In this document: piece after piece, positions 7,623 to 15,844 of the stretch
Position numbering within the stretch: position 1 is the first letter of the stretch
Layout: each line of letters opens with the position of its first letter
Origin: Gemmobacter sp.
Lineage (GTDB): Bacteria > Pseudomonadota > Alphaproteobacteria > Rhodobacterales > Rhodobacteraceae
Assembly (NCBI RefSeq): GCF_034676705.1
Contig: NZ_JAUCBS010000013.1
Coordinates: forward strand, 2,150,501-2,214,500
Length of the DNA stretch: 64,000 bases
Direction: 5' to 3'
The notes under the pieces: model-generated
The model's input: the letters and a program-made list of their open reading frames with translations, nothing else
Told to the model about the DNA's origin: nothing
Database searches by the model: none
Made by a program: the position numbers and the translations under genes

Positions 7623-9422
7623 TCAGGAGTCCATCTTCAGCGCATTGATGAACGCTTCCTGCGGGATTTCCACTTTCCCGAACTGGCGCATCCGCTTTTT
7701 CCCGGCCTTTTGCTTGTCCAGCAGCTTGCGTTTACGTGTTGCGTCGCCGCCGTAGCATTTGGCGGTCACGTCCTTGCGCATGGCGGACAGGGTTTCGCGG
7801 GCAATCACGCGGCCGCCGATGGCCGCCTGGATCGGGATCTTGAACATGTGGCGGGGGATCAGCTCCTTGAGCTTTTCCACCATGGCGCGGCCACGCATTT
7901 CCGCACGGTCGCGGTGGACCATCATCGACAGCGCGTCCACCGGCTCGTCATTCACAAGGATCGACATTTTCACGAGGTAATCCTCGCGGTAGCCGGTGAT
8001 GGCATAGTCAAAGCTGGCATAGCCCTTGGTCACCGATTTGAGCCGGTCGTAGAAATCGAACACCACCTCGTTCAGCGGCAGGTCGTATTCCACCATGGCG
8101 CGGTTGCCGGCATAGGTCAGGTTCTGCTGGATGCCGCGGCGGTCCTGGCACAGTTTCAGGATATCGCCCAGATATTCGTCGGGCACCATGATGGTGGCCT
8201 TGATCCGCGGTTCTTCCAGATGGTCGACATAGGTCAGGTCGGGCATGTCGGCGGGGTTGTGCAATTCCACCATCGTGCCGTCGCGCATGAAGACGTGATA
8301 GACCACCGACGGCGCGGTGGTGATCAGATCCAGGTCGTATTCGCGTTCCAGACGGTCGCGGATCACCTCCAGATGCAGCAGGCCGAGAAAGCCGCAGCGG
8401 AAGCCAAAGCCAAGCGCGGCCGAGGTTTCCATTTCATAGCTGAAGGACGCATCGTTCAGCGCCAGCTTCTCGATCGCATCGCGCAGCGCCTCGAAATCAT
8501 TGGCGTCGACCGGGAACAGGCCGCAGAACACCACCGGCTGCGCTGGCTTGAAGCCGGGCAGGGGCGTGTCGCAGGGCTTGCGTTCGTGGGTGATGGTATC
8601 GCCCACCCGGGTATCGCGCACCTGCTTGATGGAGGCAGTGAACACCCCGATTTCGCCGGGGCCGAGTTCGGGCCAGTCCACCATCTTGGGGCGCAGCACC
8701 GCCAGCTTGTCGATGCCGTAGACCGCGCCGGTCTGCATCATCTTGATGCGGTCGCCCTTGCGGATCACGCCGTCCATGACGCGGATCATCACGACGACGC
8801 CCAGGTAGGGGTCATACCAGCTGTCGACCAGCATCGCCTTCAAGGGCGCGTTGCGGTCGCCCTTGGGGGCGGGCAGGCGGGTGACGATGGCCTCCAGCAC
8901 ATCGGGAATGCCAAGGCCGGTCTTGGCCGAGATCATCACCGCGTCGGACGCATCCAGCCCGATCACGTCTTCGATGTTTTCCTTGACCCGGTCGGGGTCG
9001 GCTGCCGGCAGGTCGATCTTGTTCAGCACCGGCACGATGTCGTGGCCCGCGTCGATCGCCTGATAGACGTTGGCCAGCGTCTGCGCCTCGACCCCTTGCG
9101 AGGCGTCCACCACCAGAAGCGATCCTTCGACGGCGCGCATCGACCGGCTGACTTCATAGGCAAAGTCGACGTGGCCGGGGGTGTCGATCAGGTTCAGCAC
9201 ATAGACCTGGCCGTCCTTCGCCTTGTAGTCGATGCGGACGGTGTTGGCCTTGATGGTGATGCCGCGCTCCCGCTCGATATCCATCGAGTCGAGCAGCTGC
9301 TCCTTCATGTCGCGGTCGGCCACCGTGCCTGTCGACTGGATCAGCCGGTCGGCAAGGGTGGATTTACCGTGGTCGATATGCGCCACGATGGAGAAGTTGC
9401 GGATGAGGTTCAGCTCGGTCAT
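7623..9422 (-). CDS. lepA: Elongation factor 4 (LepA)
   Basis: A 599-residue ribosome-associated GTPase, the expected length for LepA. The G1 region IVAHIDHGKST is near the N-terminus, followed by RERGITI, the G3 motif DTPGH and NKIDLP. The C-terminal LepA-specific domain ends with KRMRQFGKVEIPQEAF. It is thought to act on stalled or maturing ribosomes at the membrane interface. The start at 9422 is the family start (MTELNLIRNFSIVAHIDHG). Confidence 0.97.
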   Translation of the reverse strand: MTELNLIRNFSIVAHIDHGKSTLADRLIQSTGTVADRDMKEQLLDSMDIERERGITIKANTVRIDYKAKDGQVYVLNLIDTPGHVDFAYEVSRSMRAVEGSLLVVDASQGVEAQTLANVYQAIDAGHDIVPVLNKIDLPAADPDRVKENIEDVIGLDASDAVMISAKTGLGIPDVLEAIVTRLPAPKGDRNAPLKAMLVDSWYDPYLGVVVMIRVMDGVIRKGDRIKMMQTGAVYGIDKLAVLRPKMVDWPELGPGEIGVFTASIKQVRDTRVGDTITHERKPCDTPLPGFKPAQPVVFCGLFPVDANDFEALRDAIEKLALNDASFSYEMETSAALGFGFRCGFLGLLHLEVIRDRLEREYDLDLITTAPSVVYHVFMRDGTMVELHNPADMPDLTYVDHLEEPRIKATIMVPDEYLGDILKLCQDRRGIQQNLTYAGNRAMVEYDLPLNEVVFDFYDRLKSVTKGYASFDYAITGYREDYLVKMSILVNDEPVDALSMMVHRDRAEMRGRAMVEKLKELIPRHMFKIPIQAAIGGRVIARETLSAMRKDVTAKCYGGDATRKRKLLDKQKAGKKRMRQFGKVEIPQEAFINALKMDS

Positions 9423-9530
9423 GCCGGCCCGTATATCCTGCCGTTTCGCAGCCGGAAAGGGGGGATGCGCGAAAGAAAACGGGGCGCCGCACCCCCCGGC
9501 GCGGCGCCCCGTCGCGGTCGCGATGCGGCG

Positions 9531-10049
9531 TTACTGCGCCAGCGCGTCGCGGATGCGGGCGATGGCGGTTTCCACCAGAGCGGGGCTGGCCTTGGCAGCC
9601 TCGACCAGGGTTTTCAGCGTGGTGCGGGTGGCCTCGTCCAGCTCGGTGGTGTCCAGCAGCGCGGTCACGCGGTCGGCATCGAAATTGGCCGGGTCAAGCG
9701 CGGCCAGCAGTTCCTGCGCGCCGGCCTTCACGGCGCCGGCAGCGGCTGTGGCGGCCTCGGCGGCCTTGTCGGCGGTGGCCTTGGCGGCAGCGGCGGCTTC
9801 GGCGGCTTTGGCTGCGGCTTCTTCGGCGGCCTTCTTGGCGGCGGCTTCAGCCGCAGCAGCGGTTTCGGCGGCCTTGGCGGCGGCTTCCTCGGCAGCTTTC
9901 TTCGCGGCCTCCTCGGCGGCCTTGCGGTCGGCCTCGGCCTTTTGTGCGGCGTCCTGGGCAGCCTGCTGGGCGGGCACATAGCTGAACTGGTAGTAGGCGC
10001 CCGCAGCGGCCAGGGCCAGAACGGCGGCGATGATGACGGACTTGTTCAT
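9531..10049 (-). CDS. Membrane-anchored Ala/Lys/Glu-rich helical protein (TolA-like stalk)
   Basis: A 172-residue protein with one N-terminal membrane segment (residues 4-25) and a long charged helical stalk. Two successive 22-residue repeats start KKAAEEAAAKAAE (about residues 50-93). The C-terminal 60 residues form a small non-repetitive domain without Cys. The composition resembles the TolA/TonB periplasmic rod, but no TolA or TonB domain is visible. AGGAG precedes the ATG at 10049. The repeat region is GC-rich and open in several frames, which produces misleading ORFs on the other strand. Confidence 0.7.
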   Translation of the reverse strand: MNKSVIIAAVLALAAAGAYYQFSYVPAQQAAQDAAQKAEADRKAAEEAAKKAAEEAAAKAAETAAAAEAAAKKAAEEAAAKAAEAAAAAKATADKAAEAATAAAGAVKAGAQELLAALDPANFDADRVTALLDTTELDEATRTTLKTLVEAAKASPALVETAIARIRDALAQ

Positions 10050-10168
10050 GGGGGTCTCCTACCCTTGGTGCAGTCAGTACGGGCGCTTTCGCAGACCGGG
10101 GCGGCGAAAGAAAGGGGAATTGCCGCGCCGCAGCGTCAGATCCACGCACCCGTACATGGGAAATCGGG

Positions 10169-10197
10169 TTGAATCAGCGCGTCTGCAAGACTATTTT
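10169..10197 (+). promoter_or_regulatory. Predicted sigma-70-type promoter of infC
   Basis: TTGAAT (10169-10174) and TATTTT (10192-10197) are separated by 17 bp. Transcription starting a few bases later would give a leader of roughly 25 nt before the ATA start codon of infC. Confidence 0.55.
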
Positions 10198-10228
10198 GCG
10201 CCATCATCCATGACCAAGGAGCAAGGCC

Positions 10229-10768
10229 ATAGCCCGCAGACCCCACAATGCCCCGCCGCAACGCGAAACGGGGCCGCGCGTGAACGATCGTATCCGCGCA
10301 CCTGAAATCCGCCTCATCGGGGCGGACGGCGAAAATATCGGTGTCGTGACGCCTTCGCGCGCGATGATGCTGGCCGAGGAGGCGGGGCTGGACCTCGTCG
10401 AGATCTCGCCCAACGCCGAACCGCCGGTCTGCAAGATCATGGACTTCGGCAAGTTCAAATACGAAACGCAAAAGCGCGAGGCCGAGGCGCGCAAGAAACA
10501 GAAAATCATCGAGATCAAGGAAATCAAGTTCCGTCCCGGGACCGATGACCACGATTACGATGTGAAGATGCGTTCGGTGCTGAAATTCCTCGACGAAGGC
10601 GACAAGGTGAAGATCACCCTGCGCTTCCGCGGCCGGGAAATGGCGCACCAGCAACTGGGCATGGATCTGCTGAACCGCGTGGCCGCCGACGTGGCCGCAC
10701 AGGGCAAGATCGAATCGATGCCCAAGCTGGAAGGCCGCCAGATGGTGATGATGATCGCGCCGAAGTAA
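10229..10768 (+). CDS. infC: Translation initiation factor IF-3, probable ATA start
   Basis: IF-3 binds the 30S subunit, keeps it apart from 50S and proofreads the start codon. The recognisable part (from GTG 10280, VNDRIRAPEIRLIGADG) lacks the usual N-terminal extension. In frame upstream, the codons from 10229 encode ARRPHNAPPQRETGPR after an ATA, a sequence typical of Rhodobacterales IF-3. AAGGAG lies at 10216-10221, 7 bp before the ATA. An in-frame stop is at 10211-10213, and no ATG, GTG or TTG occurs before 10280. The product is 179 residues, with the N-domain, a Lys-rich linker (KREAEARKKQK) and the C-domain ending MMIAPK. IF-3 genes commonly use rare start codons for autoregulation. 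Confidence 0.92.
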   Translation: MARRPHNAPPQRETGPRVNDRIRAPEIRLIGADGENIGVVTPSRAMMLAEEAGLDLVEISPNAEPPVCKIMDFGKFKYETQKREAEARKKQKIIEIKEIKFRPGTDDHDYDVKMRSVLKFLDEGDKVKITLRFRGREMAHQQLGMDLLNRVAADVAAQGKIESMPKLEGRQMVMMIAPK

Positions 10769-10790
10769 GGCCGGCGATCACAGGCGGAAC

Positions 10791-10819
10791 AGGCCCTTGC
10801 CGTCAGGCGGGGCCTTTTT
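10791..10819 (+). terminator. Rho-independent terminator of infC
   Basis: AGGCCC (10791-10796) pairs with GGGCCT (10810-10815), followed by TTTTT (10815-10819). It lies about 20 bp after the infC stop and its T-tract touches the stop codon of the convergent sqrR-like gene. Confidence 0.75.
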
Positions 10820-11190
10820 CATTCCGGCTGCGGTTCGCAGAACAGGTCATAGACCAGCGCGATGGCGCGCTGCACCTTGGGGTCGTGCAGCGAATAATAG
10901 ATCGCCTTGCCCTCGCGCCGGCAGGAGACCAGCCCCTCCAGCCGCAGGCGCGCCAGTTGCTGGCTGACGGCGGCCTGCCGGCTGTCCAGCAGCTGTTCCA
11001 GTTCCGTCACCGACTTTTCGCCACCCGACAGATGGCACAGGATCATCAGCCGCCCTTCATGCGCCAGCGCCTTGAGAAAGGCGGCCGCCGCCTTGGCATT
11101 CGCCTCCATCTCGTCGGCGGGCATGCCCATGCAGCCCTCCTCGGCGGTGGGGGCGGTGGCCTTGTGCGGCGCGGCGGAGGTCAGGTCCAT
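10819..11190 (-). CDS. sqrR: ArsR-family repressor, SqrR/BigR-like persulfide sensor
   Basis: A 123-residue winged-helix ArsR-family repressor. The recognition helix is around SRQAAVSQQLARLRLEGLVS (70-89), followed by the wing RREGKAIYYSL. Cysteines 20, 52 and 118 have spacings of 32 and 66 residues. These are the same as the C9, C41 and C107 spacings of Rhodobacter capsulatus SqrR, in which the latter two form a tetrasulfide link on exposure to sulfide. The contexts LMILC (residue 52) and YDLFC (residue 118) also match BigR/SqrR. AAGGA precedes the ATG at 11190. There is no sqr or blh gene in the window, so targets would be elsewhere. A further Cys at 90 is unexplained. Confidence 0.75.
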   Translation of the reverse strand: MDLTSAAPHKATAPTAEEGCMGMPADEMEANAKAAAAFLKALAHEGRLMILCHLSGGEKSVTELEQLLDSRQAAVSQQLARLRLEGLVSCRREGKAIYYSLHDPKVQRAIALVYDLFCEPQPE

Positions 11191-11249
11191 CGACCGATCC
11201 TTCTGGTCCCTTGACAGATCACTGCCATATAGCATGTCCCGCCCCGATT

Positions 11250-12200
11250 TTACAGGGGCGGGGGCGTGAAAGCGGCCTGACCGGCCGCCTGCTGTGCGGC
11301 CAGTTCCACCGCAATGGCGGCACCCAGCCGGACATTGCTCAGGATCAGGGCGGTGTTCGATTCCAGCGACCGCCCCCCCGTCAGCGCAACGATGCGGTCC
11401 AGCAGGAAGGGCGTGACGTCCTTGGCAGCAATGCCCTGCGCCTCGGCCTCGGCCAGGGCGGTTTCGATGGCCGGGTCGATGATCTCCATCGGCACCTCGG
11501 CCTCGGCCGGGATCGGGTTGGCGACCAGCTGGCCCCCCGGCAGGCCCAGCCGACCCCGCATCAGATGCGCGGCCGCCACTGTCGCCGCATCGTCGGCCCG
11601 CATCGGCGCCCGCATCCCCGAGGACCGCGACCAGAAGGCGGGGAAATCGTCCTGCTGCCAGGCGATCACCGGCACGCCCAGGGTTTCCAGCACCTCCAGC
11701 GTCTTGGGCAGATCCAGAATGGCCTTGGCCCCGGCGGCCACCACCGTCACCGGGGTCGCGCCCAGTTCCTGAAGATCGGCGGAAATGTCGAAACTGGTTT
11801 CCGCCCCGCGATGCACGCCGCCGATGCCGCCAGTGGCAAAGACCCCGATCCCCGCCAGATGCGCGCAGATCATGGTTGCGGCCACCGTGGTGGCCCCCAT
11901 CTCTCCGGTCACCAGGCAATGCGCCAGGTCGGCGCGGCTCAGCTTGCGGACATGGCTTGCGCGCCCCAGCGCCTCCAGCGCGGCATCGTCCAGGCCCACG
12001 CGGATCGCGCCGTCCAGAATGGCGATGGTTGCCGGCACCGCGCCGCCCTCGCGCACCGCCGCCTCGACCGCGCGGGCGGTTTCCACATTCTGTGGCCAGG
12101 GCATGCCATGGGTGATGATGGTGGATTCCAGCGCCACCACGGCACGTCCGGCGGCCAGCGCCGCCGCCACCTCGGGCAGCAGGATCAGGGGCAGGGTCAT
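11250..12200 (-). CDS. psuG: Pseudouridine-5'-phosphate glycosidase
   Basis: A 316-residue enzyme that splits pseudouridine 5'-phosphate into uracil and ribose 5-phosphate. The family signature VALESTIITHGMPWPQN lies near residues 22-38, followed by TTVAATMICA and ATGGIGGVHRG. VAAGAKAILDLPKT carries the Lys expected to form the Schiff base, and NPIPAE and TPFLLDRI are near the end. Its ATG overlaps the psuK stop as ATGA, so the kinase and glycosidase are translationally coupled. Confidence 0.93.
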   Translation of the reverse strand: MTLPLILLPEVAAALAAGRAVVALESTIITHGMPWPQNVETARAVEAAVREGGAVPATIAILDGAIRVGLDDAALEALGRASHVRKLSRADLAHCLVTGEMGATTVAATMICAHLAGIGVFATGGIGGVHRGAETSFDISADLQELGATPVTVVAAGAKAILDLPKTLEVLETLGVPVIAWQQDDFPAFWSRSSGMRAPMRADDAATVAAAHLMRGRLGLPGGQLVANPIPAEAEVPMEIIDPAIETALAEAEAQGIAAKDVTPFLLDRIVALTGGRSLESNTALILSNVRLGAAIAVELAAQQAAGQAAFTPPPL

Positions 12201-13087
12201 GGTCCGATGTCTCCAGATACGTAAACGGCAGCGCGGTGCAGCGCCTCGGCCAGGGCGGCCTCGCGCGTGGCACCACGGGATTCGGCGGCCATATGCGCCG
12301 CCATGAAGGTATCGCCGGCCCCGGTCACCCGGGTGACCATTACCGGCGGCGGCGCCCCGGTCAGCGTTTCCGCCCCCCGCGTCGCCTCGGCCGCCGCGCG
12401 GCCCCCGTCGGTCACCACGGCACGCGCCGCCCCGCGCGCCACCAGCCCCTCGGCCGCCTGCGCCGCGCTGGCGAATTCCACCTGGCACAGCAGCCCGGCT
12501 TCTTCCAGGTTGACATACAGCGTCACCCCCGGATGGCCGATCAGCGGCCGCAGCCGGTCGGCCTTGCCGGGGCTGGCCGGCGCCACCCGCAGATCGGCCC
12601 CGGCAAACACCGGCGAGGCGGCAATCTCCGACAAGAGCGCCAGAGTCAGGTTGCCATCCAGCGCCACAAGGCCCGGATAGGGGTTCGGCAACCGGCCATC
12701 GTGAAAGGGGCGCAGGATGCGCGCCCCCGCCGCCTCCAGCGAATGGGCATCGGCAATGGCGGCGATCAGGCCGTTCGCCCCCTCGACCGCCATGTAGCGG
12801 TCGGTCGGCAGATCGTCCGATCGGTAGACCAGCCCGGTCCCCAACCCCAGCGTGCCGCAGGCTGCCACCAGCTCGTCCCCCTGCCGGTCGCGCCCGATGC
12901 ACGACAGCAGCGCCGGCGTCATGCCGAACCGCGCCAGCATCATCCCGATGTTCAGCGCCACGCCCCCCGGCAACCGGGTGATCCGCCCCGGCACGTCCGA
13001 CCCCAGCCGCATCACCGCGGCCGATCGCCCGATCACGTCCCACAGCACAGAGCCGATGCACAGCACGTCATGACCCACTGGCTGCAA
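12197..13087 (-). CDS. psuK: Pseudouridine kinase (PfkB family)
   Basis: A 296-residue PfkB-type sugar/nucleoside kinase that supplies pseudouridine 5'-phosphate to PsuG. The N-terminal GGVALNIGMMLARFG and the C-terminal PfkB signature VTGAGDTFMAAH (Asp as catalytic base) are present. The substrate assignment rests on the overlap with psuG. The start is a TTG at 13087 with AAGGAG 7 bp before it. That AAGGAG lies at the edge of a dispersed repeat element (13099-13166). Confidence 0.88.
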   Translation of the reverse strand: MQPVGHDVLCIGSVLWDVIGRSAAVMRLGSDVPGRITRLPGGVALNIGMMLARFGMTPALLSCIGRDRQGDELVAACGTLGLGTGLVYRSDDLPTDRYMAVEGANGLIAAIADAHSLEAAGARILRPFHDGRLPNPYPGLVALDGNLTLALLSEIAASPVFAGADLRVAPASPGKADRLRPLIGHPGVTLYVNLEEAGLLCQVEFASAAQAAEGLVARGAARAVVTDGGRAAAEATRGAETLTGAPPPVMVTRVTGAGDTFMAAHMAAESRGATREAALAEALHRAAVYVSGDIGP

Positions 13088-13098
13088 GCGTCCGCTCC

Positions 13099-13166
13099 TT
13101 CGCTCTGATCCAAATATCCCGGGGGGAGAGGTGGCCGCCCGGCCACCTCGGGGGGCAGGGCCCCCC
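13099..13166. repeat. Dispersed intergenic element, copy B
   Basis: The core CGCTCTGATCCAAATATCC begins at 13101. It is followed by hairpin 1 (GAGGTGGCC at 13128-13136 with GGCCACCTC at 13141-13149) and hairpin 2 (GGGGGGC at 13150-13156 with GCCCCCC at 13160-13166). It separates the livM stop from psuK and probably terminates the liv operon. Confidence 0.78.
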
Positions 13167-13175
13167 TTTAGGCGA

Positions 13176-14480
13176 TCACCGTTCCGGGATCAATCCGCGC
13201 GGGCTGAAGCGCAAGACCAGCAGCAGGATGATGCCCATGGTCAGCAACCGCATATGCGCCGCCGCATCCTGCAAATGGCCTTTCAGCCACGACCCGTCCG
13301 GCAGAACGCTGGTCAGCACGGCGAACAGCTGTTGCCCCATGGGTTCCACCATGATCCACAGCCACCAGATCAGCATGCCGCCCAGCACCGATCCCCAGTT
13401 GTTCCCCGACCCGCCGACAATCACCATCACCCAGATCAGGAAGGTAAAGCGCAGCGGCTGGTAGGTGGATGGCGTCAGCTGCCCGTCCAGCGTGGTCATC
13501 ATCGCGCCGGCAACGCCGCAGACCGCCGATCCCAGCACGAAGATTTGCAGGTGCCGCCGGGTCACGTCCTTGCCCATCGCCTCGGCCGAAACCTCGTTGT
13601 CGCGGATCGCGCGCATCATCCGGCCCCAGGGGCTGCGCCAGGCGGTTTCGACCAGCCAGATCAGCGCCAGCAGCACCACCAGGAACAGGCCAGCATAGCA
13701 CAGCTTGACCACGATGGACGATGCCGTCGCCAGTTCGACCCCCCAGTCGGCCGCCCAGGCGACAAAACCCGGATCCTGTTGCAGGTCGATCTCATAGGGC
13801 ACCGGGCGGGGCAGGCCCGTCACGTTCTTGACCCCGCGCGACAGCCAGTCCTCGTTCTTCAGCACCGCGATGACGATTTCCGAAATCCCCAGCGTGGCAA
13901 TGGCCAGATAATCCGACCGCAGCCCCAGCGCTGTCTTGCCGATGGCCCAGGCGGCACCCGCCGCCAGCAGCCCGCCCACCGGCCAGGCCAGCAGGATCGG
14001 CAGCCCCAGCCCGCCCAGATAGCCGGCCGCCGCCGGGTTGGTCCGCTCCACCGCCTGCACCGCCGGGTCGAAGACCAGCGAATACAGCACGAACCCCAGG
14101 ATCAGCACCGCCACCAGCGCAAGGCCCCGCAGCCGCCCCTTGGGCATCCGCGACCAGACCAGCACGGCGGCCACCAGCGAGGCCGCGCCCACCGCCAGCC
14201 CCAGCAGGATCCGCAGCCCGCCGGCCGCCCAGGCATCGGTTTCCGGCGGCATCGCCACCAGCACCGAGGCCAGCCCGCCAAGTGCCACAAACCCCATGAT
14301 CCCGATATTGAACAAGCCCGCATAGCCCCATTGCATGTTGACCCCCAGCGCCATGATGGCACTGATCAGCCCCATGTTCAGGATCGTCAGCGTCAGGTTC
14401 CAGCTTTGCGTGATCCCGGTGATCACGAACAGCAGCGCCACGATGGCGAACAGCCCGATATTGCGCCAGTTCACGCTCAT
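13176..14480 (-). CDS. livM: Branched-chain amino-acid ABC transporter permease LivM
   Basis: A 434-residue inner-membrane permease, longer than many LivM proteins because of an extra hydrophobic section at about 100-180. About ten membrane spans are visible. The LivM coupling region appears as RSDYLAIATLGISEI (about 205-219) and MMRAIRDNEVSAEAMGKD (about 308-325). Its ATG overlaps the livH stop (ATGA). It forms the translocation pore with LivH and is powered by LivG and LivF. Confidence 0.93.
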   Translation of the reverse strand: MSVNWRNIGLFAIVALLFVITGITQSWNLTLTILNMGLISAIMALGVNMQWGYAGLFNIGIMGFVALGGLASVLVAMPPETDAWAAGGLRILLGLAVGAASLVAAVLVWSRMPKGRLRGLALVAVLILGFVLYSLVFDPAVQAVERTNPAAAGYLGGLGLPILLAWPVGGLLAAGAAWAIGKTALGLRSDYLAIATLGISEIVIAVLKNEDWLSRGVKNVTGLPRPVPYEIDLQQDPGFVAWAADWGVELATASSIVVKLCYAGLFLVVLLALIWLVETAWRSPWGRMMRAIRDNEVSAEAMGKDVTRRHLQIFVLGSAVCGVAGAMMTTLDGQLTPSTYQPLRFTFLIWVMVIVGGSGNNWGSVLGGMLIWWLWIMVEPMGQQLFAVLTSVLPDGSWLKGHLQDAAAHMRLLTMGIILLLVLRFSPRGLIPER

Positions 14481-15490
14481 ATCGCTTTCCCCTTGAAGAT
14501 GCCGGTCGGCTTGAACAGCAGCACGATGACCAGAATGGCAAAGCTGACCGCGAATTTGTAATCGGTGCCCATCAGTTGCAGCAGCCCGTCCGGTGCCAGG
14601 CTTTCAGGCAGCACATAGGTGGCGACCTTTTTCCAGGCATAGGTCACTGTCACCTCGGAAAAGGCAATCACAAAGCCGCCCGCGATGGCGCCCAGCGGGT
14701 TGCCAAGGCCCCCCACCACCGCGCTGGCAAAGATCGGCAGCAGCAGCTGGAAATAGGTGAACGCCTTGAACGACTTGTCGAGGCCATAGAGCACCCCCGC
14801 CGTCGTCGCCAGCGCCGCAACGATGATCCAGGTCACCGCGACCACCCGTTCCGGGTTGATCCCCGACAACAGCGCCAGATCCTCGTTGTCGGAAAACGCC
14901 CGCATGGATTTGCCGGTGCGCGTGCGGTTCAGGAACCAGAACAGCAGCGCCACCGCGATCACCGCGACGACCAGGGTGATCACCTGTGTCGTGCGGATCG
15001 CCAGCCCTTCCTGCAAGCCGGTCATGTCGCGGAATTCGCGCGCGCCCAGCACGAAACGGGCGCCGTCGGCAAAGTTGATCTCCTCGACCCCGATGACAAA
15101 GCGGGTGATGCCGTTCATCACGAACATCACCCCCATCGACACCATCACCAGCACCACCGGCGCCGCCTTGACCCGGCGGTAGAACCGATAGATCAGCCGG
15201 TCGGTGCCCAGCACCAGCGCCGCCGTGATGGCAATGCCCACCGGCAAGGCCAGCAGCGCCGTCGGCAAGGGTCCAAAGCTGACGCCAAGGCCAGTCAGCA
15301 GCCATGTCACCAGAATGGTGGCGGCGGTGCCAAAGGCCATGGTGTCGCCATGGGCAAAGTTGGAAAACCGCAGGATGCCGTAAACCAGCGTCACCCCCAG
15401 CGCCCCCAGCGCCAGCTGCGCGCCATAGGCAGCCCCGGGAATGACCACAAAGTTCAGCAGCGCCACGATGGCATTCAGGAAGTCCATCAT
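14477..15490 (-). CDS. livH: Branched-chain amino-acid ABC transporter permease LivH
   Basis: A 337-residue integral membrane permease with about eight hydrophobic spans. The LivH signature GALGVTLVYGILRFSNFAHGD is near residues 29-49, and the conserved MRAFSDNEDLALLSGINPERV loop faces the ATPases. Two adjacent ATG codons (15490 and 15487) could serve as start. GAGGT lies just upstream, and the second is better spaced. The start overlaps the end of the small exported protein gene. Confidence 0.93.
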   Translation of the reverse strand: MMDFLNAIVALLNFVVIPGAAYGAQLALGALGVTLVYGILRFSNFAHGDTMAFGTAATILVTWLLTGLGVSFGPLPTALLALPVGIAITAALVLGTDRLIYRFYRRVKAAPVVLVMVSMGVMFVMNGITRFVIGVEEINFADGARFVLGAREFRDMTGLQEGLAIRTTQVITLVVAVIAVALLFWFLNRTRTGKSMRAFSDNEDLALLSGINPERVVAVTWIIVAALATTAGVLYGLDKSFKAFTYFQLLLPIFASAVVGGLGNPLGAIAGGFVIAFSEVTVTYAWKKVATYVLPESLAPDGLLQLMGTDYKFAVSFAILVIVLLFKPTGIFKGKAI

Positions 15491-15843
15491 TGCACCTCGC
15501 ACCGGCCAGTGGCCCGCCATTCCCGTTCGCCGATGCGGCGCACATGCACATAACTGCCCGTTGCCGGGCGCCATGCCAGGATTTCCACCGCTCCACCAGC
15601 TGCGGCGCCCTGCCATTGCCGGACATCGCCATCGTTCACCAGCCGCATCGGCACATCCTCGCCGCCGCTGCGCAGCACCGGGGCGCGGCCATCGAAGCCG
15701 CGCAACCGGACCGACGTTTCCTCGTCCCGGGTCGGCTTGCACTGGTCGCCCCGGCAAATCTCGCTGGGCATGCACCACAGATCGGCGGCTTGCGCGGAAC
15801 CTGCCCCCAGCATGATCAGCACCATCGTTGTCCGCAGTCTCAT
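15487..15843 (-). CDS. Small exported protein inside the liv operon, unknown function
   Basis: A 118-residue protein with a clear cleavable signal peptide (residues 1-20, ending GSAQA-AD). The mature part has three cysteines in a short N-terminal cluster (LWCMPSEICRGDQC) and a fourth near the C-terminus (GRCEVQ), suggesting two periplasmic disulfides. It is wedged between livF (1-bp gap) and livH (overlap), so it must be co-expressed with the transporter. It is unlike LivK and I do not recognise a family. A periplasmic accessory role is inference only. Confidence 0.75.
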   Translation of the reverse strand: MRLRTTMVLIMLGAGSAQAADLWCMPSEICRGDQCKPTRDEETSVRLRGFDGRAPVLRSGGEDVPMRLVNDGDVRQWQGAAAGGAVEILAWRPATGSYVHVRRIGEREWRATGRCEVQ

Positions 15844-15844
15844 G

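Noticed and set aside
7587..10172. 861-codon plus-strand frame across lepA and the Ala-rich gene
   Set aside because: Antisense shadow with His/Gly-rich composition; lepA on the other strand is complete and conserved.
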